Shown here: piece after piece, positions 48,507 to 58,545 of the stretch
Numbering within the stretch: the first letter of the stretch is position 1
Layout of the letters: the number at the start of each line of letters is the position of its first letter
Origin: Prochlorococcus sp. MIT 1300
GTDB lineage: Bacteria; Cyanobacteriota; Cyanobacteriia; PCC-6307; Cyanobiaceae
Reading direction: 5' to 3'
DNA: 64,000 nt
NCBI RefSeq assembly: GCF_034092375.1
Contig: NZ_CP139302.1
Span: 1,426,001-1,490,000, forward strand
Position numbers and translations under genes: made by a program
The notes under the pieces: model-generated
The model's database searches: none
What the model was told of the DNA's origin: nothing
Seen by the model: the letters and a program-made list of their open reading frames with translations, nothing else

Positions 48507-49826
48507 ATGCTCGTCAGTCGAGGCCGTAATCCCAGCGCCTCTGAAGTAATCACCCAGTTGGTCATAAATCAAGAGCTTCGTGGCCGAGTCTTGACCACTT
48601 TGGGGTTGTTGTTGCTTATCAGGCTAGGGATCTATATCCCAATGCCAGGAATAGATAGAGAGGCGTTTCAAGGGTTCTTAGAACAAGGTGGCCAGTTAAT
48701 TGGCTTTTTAGATATTTTTACGGGTGGAGGCATCTCTACTCTAGGAGTTTTTGCGTTAGGGATTCTCCCGTTTATTAATGCTTCTATTATCCTGCAGTTG
48801 TTAACGGCGGCGGTACCGCAGTTAGAAGATCTTCAAAAAAATGAGGGAGAAGCAGGAAGAAGAAAAATTGCACAAATCACTAGATATGTAGCGTTGGGAT
48901 GGGGCTTAGTTCAAAGTTTAGTTTTTGCTTCAATTCTTCGTCAATATTCAGTAGAAGGGCTTAGTGAAGCCGCATTTATTATTCAAACTGCCTTGGCGTT
49001 GGTCACAGGGTCAATGGTGGTTATGTGGCTTAGCGAGATAATTACGGAGAAAGGAATAGGTCAAGGTGCTTCGTTGGTTATCTTCTTGAATATTGTCGCT
49101 ACTTTGCCTAAGGCATTAAGTTCAACAATTGAAAAAGCACAGACTGGAGATAGGAGTGATGTCGTTGGAATAATTGTTCTTTTACTAGTTTTTCTATTTA
49201 CAATTGTGGGAATTATCTTCGTTCAAGAAGGCTCTCGAAGAATTCCAATTGTCAGCGCCAAAAGGCAGATAGGTGGCAGCAATCTTCTTCCTAATCGCCA
49301 AAGTTATCTTCCTTTAAAATTAAATGCAGGTGGAGTAATGCCGATTATCTTTGCTTCTGCCCTTATATTCCTGCCTATAACAATTGCCAATTTTACTAAA
49401 AATCAGTTCTTAATTAGGGCTGCCGGTTACTTGAACCCAAGTGCTGCAAATCCTTGGCCATATGCGATAGCTTTTTTTGCTTTAATTCTTGGCTTTGCAT
49501 ATTTTTATGCTTCTTTAACTATTAACCCTATAGATATAGCTTCTAATCTGAAACGTGGAGGTGTGGCAATCCCAGGTGTGAGGCCTGGTAGTGCTACTGC
49601 AAACTACCTTTCTGGTGTGCAAAATCGTCTTACTTTGCTTGGGGGTCTGTTCCTTGGATCGGTTGCAATAATTCCTGCAGCTGTGGAGCGAGCAACCAAT
49701 GTTCAGACTTTTCAGGGTTTAGGCGCGACCTCTTTGCTTATCCTTGTTGGTGTGGCGATAGATACCGCAAAGCAAGTTCAAACTTATGTGATTTCTCAGC
49801 GCTATGAAGGCCTAGTACGTCAATAG
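48507..49826 (+). CDS. secY: Preprotein translocase subunit SecY
   Basis: A 439-residue channel protein with about ten membrane helices, serving both plasma membrane and thylakoid. Typical segments are LGLLLLIRLGIYIPMPGID, GGISTLGVFALGILPFINASIILQLL and NLKRGGVAIPGVRPG. ATG start; adk follows after 41 bases. Confidence 0.98.
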   Translation: MLVSRGRNPSASEVITQLVINQELRGRVLTTLGLLLLIRLGIYIPMPGIDREAFQGFLEQGGQLIGFLDIFTGGGISTLGVFALGILPFINASIILQLLTAAVPQLEDLQKNEGEAGRRKIAQITRYVALGWGLVQSLVFASILRQYSVEGLSEAAFIIQTALALVTGSMVVMWLSEIITEKGIGQGASLVIFLNIVATLPKALSSTIEKAQTGDRSDVVGIIVLLLVFLFTIVGIIFVQEGSRRIPIVSAKRQIGGSNLLPNRQSYLPLKLNAGGVMPIIFASALIFLPITIANFTKNQFLIRAAGYLNPSAANPWPYAIAFFALILGFAYFYASLTINPIDIASNLKRGGVAIPGVRPGSATANYLSGVQNRLTLLGGLFLGSVAIIPAAVERATNVQTFQGLGATSLLILVGVAIDTAKQVQTYVISQRYEGLVRQ

Positions 49827-49867
49827 GCCTTCATTTGTAAAGCTGACTAAAACTCTTTTCTCGTTTC

Positions 49868-50416
49868 ATGAAAGACCGACTTCTCTTTTTAGGACCTCCA
49901 GGTGCTGGAAAAGGAACTCAGGCAGAACGACTTTGTAACGCTCATGGCTTGAATCACTTATCCACAGGTGATCTTTTGCGTGCTGAAGTTGATGCTAAGA
50001 GTGCCCTGGGCACGGAGGCTGCTGAATTAATGAATAAGGGTGAGTTGGTTAGTGACTCATTGGTTTTGGCAATAGTTAAATCAAGAATGAAAAGTCAATC
50101 TGGGGGATGGGTCCTAGATGGTTTTCCAAGAAATGTGAATCAAGCGAAAGCTCTTCAAATCCTTCTTGAAGAGCTTGATCAGCAAATTCAAGGTGTTGTT
50201 TTGCTAGAGCTGGATGAAGTGGCTTTGGTTCAACGATTGCTTTCAAGGGGGCGTACTGATGACAATGAAGATGTGATTCGGCATCGCCTTGAGGTTTATG
50301 CCGAACAGACTGAACCTCTTGTTGATTACTATTTAAACCAGGGGTTGCTTCTTAGAGTGCCTGCAAGCGGAGCTATCGAAGAGATTCAAACCCATATAGA
50401 GGATGTTTTGAGTTGA
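49868..50416 (+). CDS. adk: Adenylate kinase
   Basis: 182 residues, the short form without the long LID insertion. P-loop GPPGAGKGT (9-17), DGFPRN and SRGRTDDNEDVIRHRL are diagnostic. It interconverts AMP, ADP and ATP in the cytoplasm. The secY-adk link is common in bacteria. Confidence 0.97.
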   Translation: MKDRLLFLGPPGAGKGTQAERLCNAHGLNHLSTGDLLRAEVDAKSALGTEAAELMNKGELVSDSLVLAIVKSRMKSQSGGWVLDGFPRNVNQAKALQILLEELDQQIQGVVLLELDEVALVQRLLSRGRTDDNEDVIRHRLEVYAEQTEPLVDYYLNQGLLLRVPASGAIEEIQTHIEDVLS

Positions 50417-50462
50417 TCGGTGTAGTAGTATTGATCTTTAAAAAATTGACGAGAAACAACCT

Positions 50463-50576
50463 ATGAAGGTGCGTGCCTCAGTCAAAAAAATGTGTGAAAA
50501 GTGCCGTGTCATTAGAAGACATGGACGGGTAATGGTGATTTGCACCAACCCTAAGCACAAACAGCGTCAGGGTTAA
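50463..50576 (+). CDS. rpmJ: 50S ribosomal protein L36
   Basis: A 37-residue protein, [14 protein letters not shown] to HKQRQG, with C11, C14, C27 and H32 for one zinc ion, so the zinc-type paralogue. Starts 46 bases after adk. Confidence 0.97.
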   Translation: MKVRASVKKMCEKCRVIRRHGRVMVICTNPKHKQRQG

Positions 50577-50668
50577 ACCCTGATCTATCTGGCTTAAAAT
50601 CAAATGATTAGGGACGAACTTTCTTCTCTATTCCTTTTAGCCAGATATTTACTCACCGCCTTCGGTGA
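50567..50668 (+). promoter_or_regulatory. Structured spacer upstream of rpsM
   Basis: Three elements in series: TCAGGG-TTAAA-CCCTGA around the rpmJ stop (50567-50583); TATCTGGCTTAAAA (50586-50599) pairing with TTTTAGCCAGATA (50635-50647), one bulged T, enclosing 35 bases; and TCACCG-CCTT-CGGTGA (50653-50668). rpsM starts at 50698. It may be a regulatory leader of the rpsM-rpoA segment. Confidence 0.5.
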
Positions 50669-50697
50669 TTCCCGTTCCCCTTCATTTTTATTGTTAA

Positions 50698-51063
50698 GTG
50701 GCAAGGATTGCAGGCGTTGACATACCCCGTGAGAAGCGGGTTGAGGTTGCCCTCACCTATATCTATGGTATTGGACTGACACGTGCCAAAACCATTCTCT
50801 CTCAATCTGGAGTTAACCCAGATGTAAGAGTCAAAGATCTAGAGGATGGTGATGTCCAAAAACTGCGGACTGCCACAGAGACCTTCACTATTGAAGGGGA
50901 TTTAAGGCGTCAAGAGGGCATGGCTCTTAAGCGTCTGCAAGATATCGGTTGTTTGCGCGGCCGACGTCACCGCATGAGTCTGCCTGTCAGGGGTCAGCGC
51001 ACCCGAACAAATGCTCGCACCAGAAGAGGTGCTCGCAAAACTGTGGCTGGCAAGAAGAAGTAA
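50698..51063 (+). CDS. rpsM: 30S ribosomal protein S13
   Basis: 121 residues from a GTG start, [30 protein letters not shown] and [14 protein letters not shown] are the conserved parts; the tail touches P-site tRNA. No Shine-Dalgarno sequence is visible. Confidence 0.97.
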   Translation: MARIAGVDIPREKRVEVALTYIYGIGLTRAKTILSQSGVNPDVRVKDLEDGDVQKLRTATETFTIEGDLRRQEGMALKRLQDIGCLRGRRHRMSLPVRGQRTRTNARTRRGARKTVAGKKK

Positions 51064-51129
51064 GCCTCACAACTAGTAGGACTTATTTAGTCCAATTATT
51101 CCTCCTTCATATTTAAAAGGCCCAACCAT

Positions 51130-51522
51130 ATGGCCACACCAGCAAAGAAATCAGGTTCCAAAAAGGCTAAGCGCAACGTCCCTAATGGCGTTGTACATAT
51201 TCAGAGCACCTTCAATAACACTATTGTCTCAATTACAGATACCTCTGGAGAAGTGATCTCCTGGTCATCTGCCGGAGCGAGTGGCTTTAAAGGTGCTCGA
51301 AAAGGCACCCCTTTTGCTGCACAAACAGCGGCTGAAGCTGCTGCTAGACGGGCCTTGGATCAGGGAATGCGTCAAATTGAGGTTCTCGTAAGAGGTCCAG
51401 GGTCAGGTCGTGAAACAGCCATCCGTGCTTTACAAGTGGCTGGTTTAGAGATCACCCTTATTAGAGACGTCACTCCTTTGCCTCATAACGGCTGCCGTCG
51501 GCCTAAACGTCGTCGCGTTTGA
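51130..51522 (+). CDS. rpsK: 30S ribosomal protein S11
   Basis: 130 residues; [18 protein letters not shown] and [16 protein letters not shown] identify S11, at the platform near the E site. 66 bases after rpsM. Confidence 0.98.
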   Translation: MATPAKKSGSKKAKRNVPNGVVHIQSTFNNTIVSITDTSGEVISWSSAGASGFKGARKGTPFAAQTAAEAAARRALDQGMRQIEVLVRGPGSGRETAIRALQVAGLEITLIRDVTPLPHNGCRRPKRRRV

Positions 51523-51582
51523 TTTTCCCCGATAGGCAAGCTTCATTCTCCAGCCCCAATTCCCCTTCTCCCGCTTTAGACC

Positions 51583-52521
51583 GTGCTGCAATACCAGATC
51601 GACAGGATCGAACATCAAGTTGCTGACGATCGCGCTCAAACCGGCGTGTTCCTTATTGGCCCTTTAGAACGAGGCCAGGCAACGACTCTTGGGAATTCCT
51701 TAAGAAGAGTTCTTATGGGTGGCCTTGAAGGTAGTGCCGTTACTGCTGTTCGCATCGCAGGCGTGAACCATGAATATGCGACAGTGCCAGGTGTGAGGGA
51801 GGATGTATTAGATATTCTTTTAAACTGCAAACAACTTTCTGTTAATAGTCGAACTCCAGAACTAGAAATAGGGCGATTAGTTGCATCTGGTCCTGTTGAG
51901 GTTAAGGCAAAGGATTTGCAATTTTCTTCACAAGTTCAAGTTGTTGATGGAGATAGGCCTATAGCGACTGTGCATGAAGGACACAGTCTTGAACTTGAGG
52001 TTCATGTAGAGCGTGGTGTTGGGTATCGGCCTGTTGATCGACATCAAGAAGATGTGAGTGCAATTGATTTATTGCAAATCGATGCCGTTTTCATGCCAGT
52101 GCGGCGCGTGAATTTCACTATTGATGAAACTGCGGTCGCTGAAGGCGGCTCAACAAGAGAAAGGTTGCGTATGGAAGTGGTAACTGATGGTTCTACCACT
52201 CCCGATGACGCCATTGCAGAGGCAGCTAACCAACTGATTGAGCTTTTTCAGCCTTTAGCGACAGTTACAATGGTTGAGGAAATTCCAGTGGAGCCTGAAC
52301 CTTCAGCTGAGGCACAAATTCCACTTGAGGAGTTGAATCTTTCTGTGAGAGCTTACAACTGTTTGAAACGTGCCCAAGTCAATTCTGTATCAGATTTAAT
52401 GGGCTTTAGCTATGAGGACCTTTTAGAGATTAAGAACTTCGGTTCTAAATCCGCTGACGAGGTCATTGAGGCTCTAGAGAGGATTGGCATCTCAATTCCT
52501 CAGAGTCGAACCTCTGCCTGA
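51583..52521 (+). CDS. rpoA: RNA polymerase alpha subunit
   Basis: 312 residues from a GTG. The N-terminal domain has [25 protein letters not shown] and the C-terminal domain [36 protein letters not shown], which contacts regulators and UP elements. Follows rpsK by 60 bases. Confidence 0.98.
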   Translation: MLQYQIDRIEHQVADDRAQTGVFLIGPLERGQATTLGNSLRRVLMGGLEGSAVTAVRIAGVNHEYATVPGVREDVLDILLNCKQLSVNSRTPELEIGRLVASGPVEVKAKDLQFSSQVQVVDGDRPIATVHEGHSLELEVHVERGVGYRPVDRHQEDVSAIDLLQIDAVFMPVRRVNFTIDETAVAEGGSTRERLRMEVVTDGSTTPDDAIAEAANQLIELFQPLATVTMVEEIPVEPEPSAEAQIPLEELNLSVRAYNCLKRAQVNSVSDLMGFSYEDLLEIKNFGSKSADEVIEALERIGISIPQSRTSA

Positions 52522-52553
52522 TTTCTCTAAATAGTTCCCCAAGAAGCAGAACC

Positions 52554-52904
52554 ATGCGTCATCAATGTCGAGTCCCTCAGTTAGGTCGTCCTGCTGATCA
52601 ACGAAAAGCAATGTTGCGAGGATTAACCACTCAGTTAATCCGCGAAGGGCGTGTTACTACTACAAAGGCTAGAGCTAAAGCCCTACGAGATGAAGCTGAA
52701 AGGATGATTACTCTGGCTAAGGAAGGAAGCTTGGCTGCAAGGCGAAGAGCAATCGGATATATATATGACAAGCAACTAGTCCATGCATTATTTGATAAGG
52801 CACAAGATCGTTATGGGGATAGAAATGGTGGATATACCAGGATCATTAGAACTGTTCCTCGGCGTGGTGATAACGCGCAGATGGCAATAATTGAACTTGT
52901 CTAA
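52554..52904 (+). CDS. rplQ: 50S ribosomal protein L17
   Basis: 116 residues, [24 protein letters not shown], a standard L17 next to rpoA. Located near the tunnel exit. Confidence 0.97.
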   Translation: MRHQCRVPQLGRPADQRKAMLRGLTTQLIREGRVTTTKARAKALRDEAERMITLAKEGSLAARRRAIGYIYDKQLVHALFDKAQDRYGDRNGGYTRIIRTVPRRGDNAQMAIIELV

Positions 52905-52944
52905 AGTCTTTCTCTGATTTTCATGAGCTGGCAAGGATCAGCTA

Positions 52945-53835
52945 ATGATTACTGAATCATTGTCCAATGCGCCTGAGGGGAAAAGTTTCAGGCGTGTTGC
53001 GATTTGTTTGCAGTATGACGGATCTGGTTTTAGTGGATGGCAGTTTCAGCCCCATAGGCCCAGTGTTCAAGGTGTTTTACAGGAGGCCATTCAGAGCCTT
53101 GATCCATATAGGCCAATTAAAGCTATTGCTGCAGGAAGAACAGATGCAGGCGTACATGCAGCAGGTCAGGTAGTTCATTTTGATTGCTCTGGTCGGATAC
53201 CTAGTGATCGTTGGGTATCTGCCTTGAATGGTCGCTTGCCTAAAACCATTAGGGTTCGAGAAGCAATTTCAATGCCAAGAAGATGGCATGCATGTCATTC
53301 AGCTAATTACAGGAGATATAGGTACACGATTTATAACGGCTGTAGACCTAATTTATTTCTTGATCATTGGACATGGCATAGATATCAAATCAGACTTGAT
53401 GATGCATTGATGAGAAAGGCATTAGATGGGTTGATTGGCTACCACGATTTCTCTGCTTTCCAGCGATCTGGTAGTAAGCGGGCAGATGGATTTACCACTA
53501 TTCAGGCTGTAGATATTGAAAGAGAAGGTGATTTAGTTGTAATTGAAATTCAAGCCACTGGTTTTTTATATGGAATGGTGAGATTGCTTGTTGGCCAGTT
53601 GGTGATGTTAGGTGAGCATCGACTGGCTTTAGATAGTTTTGAAAGAAGGTGGAAGCAGCAGCGGCGGCAGGAAGTTAAAGAGTCTGCTCCTGCCAAGGGT
53701 CTTTGCTTGCTTCGAGTGGGGTATGAGGAGCAATTGTTTTCAGAAGTTGGTTGGTTCGAGTCTTTTCCAAAGTATGTACTCTCAATAAGTGATCCTCCAG
53801 CAGACCCTTTGGAGATCAAATCGGGGCCCGGCTAA
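52945..53835 (+). CDS. truA: tRNA pseudouridine synthase A
   Basis: 296 residues; the catalytic aspartate is in [15 protein letters not shown]. It makes pseudouridine at positions 38-40 of t[16 protein letters not shown] and [14 protein letters not shown] are conserved. A 200-base spacer follows with a CCGG-CCTG-CCGG hairpin close to rplM. Confidence 0.95.
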   Translation: MITESLSNAPEGKSFRRVAICLQYDGSGFSGWQFQPHRPSVQGVLQEAIQSLDPYRPIKAIAAGRTDAGVHAAGQVVHFDCSGRIPSDRWVSALNGRLPKTIRVREAISMPRRWHACHSANYRRYRYTIYNGCRPNLFLDHWTWHRYQIRLDDALMRKALDGLIGYHDFSAFQRSGSKRADGFTTIQAVDIEREGDLVVIEIQATGFLYGMVRLLVGQLVMLGEHRLALDSFERRWKQQRRQEVKESAPAKGLCLLRVGYEEQLFSEVGWFESFPKYVLSISDPPADPLEIKSGPG

Positions 53836-54035
53836 GCATTGTTCATATTGGTCTATCCCGAGAAATTGATTGCTACTTTGATCCTGTGTTGGTCATCTGG
53901 AGCTTGGGATTGTGAAGACGAGAGTGTAAGCTGTTGAATTGAGCTTTATTGATCCTAGTAAATGGGTCCTAAGGCTCTATTAACCAGCACTGTCGCTTGC
54001 GATTTTGTGCAAATTCGAACCGGCCTGCCGGCGTG

Positions 54036-54488
54036 ATGAACAAGACCTCAATCCCTTCTAATGATTCCATTAATCGCCAGTGGTATCTGGTAGATGCTGA
54101 GAATCAGACCCTTGGAAGACTTGCTTCCGAAGTTGCTGCTGTCCTCCGCGGTAAAAACAAACCGAATTTCACTCCTCACTTAGATACAGGAGATTTTGTA
54201 GTTATTGTGAATGCCGAGAAGATTCGTGTAACTGGGAACAAGCCTCAGCAAAAGCTCTATCGGCGACATTCAGGACGGCCTGGGGGGATGAAAGTAGAAA
54301 CCTTTGAGTCTTTACAGCAAAGAATTCCTGAGAGAATTCTTGAAAAAGCTATTAAAGGGATGTTGCCTCACAACGCTCTTGGGAGGCAGCTCTTTCGGAA
54401 ATTGAAGGTCTATAAGGGACCTGAACACCCTCACTCGGCTCAGCAACCACAGATTATTACTTTAGATTCTTCGAATTCTTCTCAATGA
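54036..54488 (+). CDS. rplM: 50S ribosomal protein L13
   Basis: 150 residues, with [19 protein letters not shown] and the HSGRPGGMK loop. ATG at 54036 is chosen; the frame extends 13 residues upstream to a start within the hairpin-rich spacer. Overlaps rpsI by 4 bases. Confidence 0.96.
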   Translation: MNKTSIPSNDSINRQWYLVDAENQTLGRLASEVAAVLRGKNKPNFTPHLDTGDFVVIVNAEKIRVTGNKPQQKLYRRHSGRPGGMKVETFESLQQRIPERILEKAIKGMLPHNALGRQLFRKLKVYKGPEHPHSAQQPQIITLDSSNSSQ

Positions 54489-54895
54489 CTAGTTCTTCTA
54501 ATAACAGTGTCGTTTACTGGGGTACTGGTCGCCGCAAGACTTCAGTAGCTCGTGTTCGTTTAATTCCTGGGAAAGGAAACGTCACTATTAATGGTCGCCC
54601 AGGAGACCATTATTTGAATTTTAACCCTGCATATATAGCTGCAGTAAAGGCACCTTTGCTGACTCTGGGACTAAATAATGATTATGACATTCTGGTAAAT
54701 GTCCATGGTGGTGGACTGACTGGTCAGTCTGATGCCATTAAGCAAGGCGCTGCACGTGCTTTATGTGAGCTTTCGTTAGATAATCGCAAGCCTTTAAAGA
54801 CTGAGGGTCATTTAAGTAGAGATCCCCGTGCTAAAGAGAGACGTAAATATGGATTGAAGAAGGCGCGTAAAGCTCCTCAATTCTCTAAACGCTAA
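54485..54895 (+). CDS. rpsI: 30S ribosomal protein S9
   Basis: 136 residues; [16 protein letters not shown] and the C-terminal [18 protein letters not shown], whose final arginine reaches the P-site tRNA. Coupled to rplM. Confidence 0.98.
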   Translation: MTSSSNNSVVYWGTGRRKTSVARVRLIPGKGNVTINGRPGDHYLNFNPAYIAAVKAPLLTLGLNNDYDILVNVHGGGLTGQSDAIKQGAARALCELSLDNRKPLKTEGHLSRDPRAKERRKYGLKKARKAPQFSKR

Positions 54896-54924
54896 ATCAA
54901 TTAGTTTTTTTGCTTTTCCTTCTT

Positions 54925-55209
54925 ATGCCTAAACCCGATATCCATCCAACTTGGTATCCAGATGCAAAGGTTATTTGCAATGGCGAAGTCGTTATGACCA
55001 CTGGGTCTACTCAGCCAGAAATTCATGTTGATGTCTGGAGTGGTAATCATCCCTTTTTTACGGGAACCCAGAAGATTTTGGATACTGAAGGAAGGGTTGA
55101 TCGATTTATGCGGAAGTACGGCATGGGTTCTACTGATGCTGGTGCAGATGTGAAGCAAGCTAGTTCTTCCAATCAGAAATCTGATGAATCCAAGGTTGAG
55201 AAAGCTTAA
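54925..55209 (+). CDS. rpmE: 50S ribosomal protein L31
   Basis: 94 residues, beginning MPKPDIHPTWYPDAK. Only one cysteine (VICNG) remains, so this is the zinc-free form; the NHPFFTGTQKI motif confirms L31. The tail is Ser/Lys-rich. ATG at 54925; the frame extends five residues upstream. Confidence 0.95.
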   Translation: MPKPDIHPTWYPDAKVICNGEVVMTTGSTQPEIHVDVWSGNHPFFTGTQKILDTEGRVDRFMRKYGMGSTDAGADVKQASSSNQKSDESKVEKA

Positions 55210-55255
55210 ATAGTCTCATTTATTAGGCGATGACTGTGCTTGGCCTCTTTAAGAG

Positions 55256-56353
55256 ATGAGTATGGATTCTTCTGCTTTCAAGACAAGATTAGATACAGCA
55301 ACCTCTACTTTTCGCAGTTTGGAGAGACAGCTTGCTGATCCTGATGTTGCTTCAGACCCGAAGCGCTTAGAAAATATTGCTCGGGAACGAGCCCGGTTAG
55401 AGCCCTTAGTTTTGAATTTTCAAGCACTTCGTAAAGCTGAGGAGGAATGGGATCAGGCCAAGGATTTGTTGCGCGAGATGAAAGGGGATCAAGATATGGA
55501 ATCTTTAATTCAGGAGGAATTGCAGCAACTTGAGGAACTTAAGAAAAGTCTGGTAGAAAAGTTGACTTTGGCTTTGTTACCCCAAGACCCTAGAGATCAA
55601 CGAAGTGTAATGCTAGAGATTAGAGCTGGCGCAGGAGGTGATGAGGCATGTTTGTGGGCTGGAGATCTTGCGAGAATGTATGAAAGGTATGGGCAGCGTG
55701 TTGGCTGGTCTGTTCAACCAGTTACTGGTACAGATGCTGAGATGGGTGGTTTTCGAGAATTAATTCTTTCTGTGAAAGGGGATTCAGTTTTTAGTCAACT
55801 TAAGTTTGAAGCCGGTGTTCACAGAGTTCAACGAGTTCCAGCGACTGAATCGCAAGGCAGAGTGCATACTTCTACCGCCACTGTGGCTGTTATGCCTGAA
55901 GCAGATCCAGTAGAAGTTCAAATAGACGCATCTGATATAGAAATGCATTCCGCTAGATCTGGAGGCGCTGGTGGACAGAATGTTAATAAAGTAGAAACAG
56001 CCGTTGATTTAATTCATAAACCAACCGGTATAAGAGTTTTTTGTACTCAAGAAAGATCTCAACTGCAAAATAGAGAGCGTGCTATGGAGATCCTTAGGGC
56101 GAAATTATTTGAGCTTCAACTTGCTGAAGCAAATGCAAAAGAAAGTTCTGCACGAAGGGCCCAGGTTGGCACAGGGGATCGAAGTGAAAAGATTCGGACG
56201 TATAACTACAAAGATAATCGTACTACTGATCATCGTTTAGGTAGTAACTTTTCATTAGAGCCTGTTCTTCAAGGACAATTAGAAGAGGTTATTGGTGCAT
56301 GCTTAGCTGAAGAACAGCGAAGAAAAATTGAAGATTTAAGTAGAGAAGACTAG
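55256..56353 (+). CDS. prfA: Peptide chain release factor 1
   Basis: 365 residues; the GGQ motif is [14 protein letters not shown]. The PAT tripeptide ([15 protein letters not shown]) is of RF1 type, so it ends translation at UAA and UAG. 46 bases after rpmE, last gene of the cluster. Confidence 0.96.
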   Translation: MSMDSSAFKTRLDTATSTFRSLERQLADPDVASDPKRLENIARERARLEPLVLNFQALRKAEEEWDQAKDLLREMKGDQDMESLIQEELQQLEELKKSLVEKLTLALLPQDPRDQRSVMLEIRAGAGGDEACLWAGDLARMYERYGQRVGWSVQPVTGTDAEMGGFRELILSVKGDSVFSQLKFEAGVHRVQRVPATESQGRVHTSTATVAVMPEADPVEVQIDASDIEMHSARSGGAGGQNVNKVETAVDLIHKPTGIRVFCTQERSQLQNRERAMEILRAKLFELQLAEANAKESSARRAQVGTGDRSEKIRTYNYKDNRTTDHRLGSNFSLEPVLQGQLEEVIGACLAEEQRRKIEDLSRED

Positions 56354-56367
56354 GCTAAAAGTTCTCT

Positions 56368-56871
56368 TTAGCGCCAGCCAATAACGTATTTACTCCACTC
56401 TTTATGATGGCCTGAGGCAATTATTTTGTTTGTTTGAAAGCTAAGGCTATTTAATGGTTTATGCGGAGGTTTTCGTAACTTCATATGTGCTTCGGCTGGA
56501 GTTCGGCTTCCTTTCTTTATGTTGCAAGGGAGACATGCAGTCGTAACGTTTTCCCAGGAATCGCTCCCGCCTCTGCTTCTGGGAATGACATGATCTATCG
56601 AAAGCTTATCTCCGTTATATCCACAGTATTGGCAGGAGGAGTTATCACGTTGAAGGATATTTTTACGAGTAAGTGGTAGTTCTCTAAAAGGCACCCTTAC
56701 GAATTGACGTAGTCGTATCACCGTGGGAAGCATGATGTCTTTACGAATCACTCGACTTGAATCTTGCTCCAGACTTTCTGCTTTACCTTTAAGCATCATC
56801 ACCATGGCTCTTTTCCAAGTGGTGATATTCAGCGGTTCGTAGGACGCATTTAAAACGAGAACCTGGACCAT
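56368..56871 (-). CDS. HNH endonuclease
   Basis: The 167-residue product has C80 and C83 (CQYC), the DH pair (D93, H94 in SIDHVIPRSRGG), N108 and C113/C116 (CLPC): an HNH fold with a structural zinc site. Starts MVQVLVLNASYEPLN; the frame extends upstream to 56922 but that N-terminus looks spurious. It is convergent with prfA, 14 bases away. Its biological target is unknown; cyanobacteria carry this gene widely without a mobile context. Confidence 0.9.
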   Translation of the reverse strand: MVQVLVLNASYEPLNITTWKRAMVMMLKGKAESLEQDSSRVIRKDIMLPTVIRLRQFVRVPFRELPLTRKNILQRDNSSCQYCGYNGDKLSIDHVIPRSRGGSDSWENVTTACLPCNIKKGSRTPAEAHMKLRKPPHKPLNSLSFQTNKIIASGHHKEWSKYVIGWR

Positions 56872-56943
56872 GCCAGCCCTTTGATTACGCGGCATGCTAA
56901 CTGCATTAAACGGACAGCGCATTCCGTTGCAAATTCATTCTTA

Positions 56944-58140
56944 ATGAGAGACGCCCTGGCTACTGTTCAAAATGATTTTTTGGGTAAGAAGCCTTTGGAT
57001 CTTGTTGAATCCGACCCTCGTCAGCGTGCTTGGGTTGAAGTTTCCCCGCAGGCTGTAGAAGCAAATGTAATCAACCTCAAACGTCATTTGGCAAAAGACT
57101 GTGAACTTATGGCGGTTGTTAAGGCTGATGGATATGGCCATGGAGCTGCAACAGTCGCAAGGGCAGCGTCCAAGGGAGGCGCTACTTGCTTGGGGGTAGC
57201 CACTCTCCAGGAGGGTATTGAATTGCGCAATGCTGGTGTCCAAGCTCCGACATTAGTTTTAGGGAACATCACAGATGTTGAGGATTTGCGTGCTTGTCTT
57301 TATTGGGAACTTATGCCCACTCTTAGCAGTCAAAGCCAGGTGGAAATTTGCCAACAACTAGCCCAAGAATCTGGACGTAAGTTTCTTGTTCATTTGAAAG
57401 TTGATACAGGTATGGCGAGATTGGGTTGTGATTTAAAAGATGTTCCTGACTTGCTAGATAAAGTCTATAAATGTAGTGAAATACAGCTCAAGGGAATTTA
57501 TAGTCACTTAGCACTTGCCGATGGCGATTTATTCGGGGAGGCGGCGAGATTTACTGAGTTACAGCGGCAGAGGTTTGATGATGTATTGAAACTATTACCA
57601 AAGGGTTCTGCTGGAATATCTAGACATCTTGCCAATTCTGCAGGCACTCTTCGCGACAGGAATCTTCATTACGACATGGTGAGAGTAGGGCTTTCTATCT
57701 ATGGGTATAACCCTTTAAATCAAGTAGGCGAGGCGTTAACTTTAAGACCTGCCTTATCACTTAAGGCAAGAGTTACTTTGATTCGTGATGTTCCTGCTGG
57801 AGTAGGTATTAGTTATGGCCATAAATTTATAACTCAGCGTCAAAGTCGTCTGGCGGTTGTTGGTATTGGATATGCCGATGGAGTTTTGAGAGCGCTTTCT
57901 AATCGCATTGATGTTTTAGTAAATGGTGAGAAGGTCCCTCAAGTTGGTTCAATTACCATGGATCAATTGGTCATTGATATAACAGACAATCTCAATTTAG
58001 AGGTGGGTGAGGTAGTTACTCTTTTAGGTCAGGATGGAAAAAATCGGGTCACGCCGCAGGATTGGAGCCAAATGAGTGGTTCAATTCCATGGGAGATTCT
58101 TTGTGGTTTTAAAGATCGTTTACCTAGGCTTGTGATTTGA
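56944..58140 (+). CDS. alr: Alanine racemase
   Basis: A 398-residue PLP enzyme making D-alanine for peptidoglycan. The lysine is in VVKADGYGHGA, and GISYGHKF holds the catalytic tyrosine. ATG at 56944 (MRDALATVQ); an open extension upstream overlaps the HNH gene and is not used. Divergent from the HNH gene. Confidence 0.95.
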   Translation: MRDALATVQNDFLGKKPLDLVESDPRQRAWVEVSPQAVEANVINLKRHLAKDCELMAVVKADGYGHGAATVARAASKGGATCLGVATLQEGIELRNAGVQAPTLVLGNITDVEDLRACLYWELMPTLSSQSQVEICQQLAQESGRKFLVHLKVDTGMARLGCDLKDVPDLLDKVYKCSEIQLKGIYSHLALADGDLFGEAARFTELQRQRFDDVLKLLPKGSAGISRHLANSAGTLRDRNLHYDMVRVGLSIYGYNPLNQVGEALTLRPALSLKARVTLIRDVPAGVGISYGHKFITQRQSRLAVVGIGYADGVLRALSNRIDVLVNGEKVPQVGSITMDQLVIDITDNLNLEVGEVVTLLGQDGKNRVTPQDWSQMSGSIPWEILCGFKDRLPRLVI

Positions 58141-58193
58141 GGTCTTGATCATTGGCTGCTGCGATAAAAGACTCTTGATAAAGTAACGAAGCT

Positions 58194-58282
58194 GGAGAGG
58201 TGGCTGAGTGGTTGAAAGCGGCTCCCTGCTAAGGAGTTACAGGAGGCAACTTCTGTCGAGGGTTCGAATCCCTCCCTCTCCG
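58194..58282 (+). tRNA. tRNA-Ser (GCT)
   Basis: An 89-base class II tRNA with a long variable arm. Acceptor GGAGAGG pairs with CCTCTCC, discriminator G; the anticodon loop is CTGCTAA with GCT. TψC arm has GGTTCGAATCC. CCA is not encoded. Confidence 0.96.
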
Positions 58283-58301
58283 TTCCAAGAAATCTTTAAA
58301 G

Positions 58302-58347
58302 AGTCTTTCGACCCTTTTAATTCGAACCCTTAAAACGTCGAAAGATT
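58302..58347 (+). promoter_or_regulatory. Long imperfect hairpin after tRNA-Ser
   Basis: TCTTTCGAC (58304-58312) pairs perfectly with GTCGAAAGA (58337-58345), extended by one G·T and one A-T pair; an inner TTTTAA/TTAAAA helix continues it. It lacks a downstream T run, so it is not a classic terminator. It stands between tRNA-Ser and a tiny membrane-protein gene. Confidence 0.45.
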
Positions 58348-58384
58348 GTGCGGAGGAATAGGATATTGCTTTCGCAAAAAGCAA

Positions 58385-58519
58385 GTGACTGAAAAAACCG
58401 GGAAGGAACTAGCGACCATATCTGTTTACTTGAACACAGGAATAGTCGTGGGGATCTTTGCGGTCGGGTTTCTGGTTTCAGCTGTTTTGTTTGCTGCAAT
58501 AACCCTTATTGCAAGGTGA
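58385..58519 (+). CDS. Tiny single-helix membrane protein (44 aa)
   Basis: From a GTG the frame reads VTEKTGKELATISVYL, then one long hydrophobic helix (GIVVGIFAVGFLVSAVLFAAI) and ends TLIAR. The size and layout resemble small photosystem or cytochrome subunits, but it matches none I know. GGAGGA at 58352-58357 is too far upstream to fit the GTG. It converges on the hydrolase gene, 26 bases away. Confidence 0.5.
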   Translation: MTEKTGKELATISVYLNTGIVVGIFAVGFLVSAVLFAAITLIAR

Positions 58520-58545
58520 TTGTCCTGCTCTTTTAAAGGATTCCT

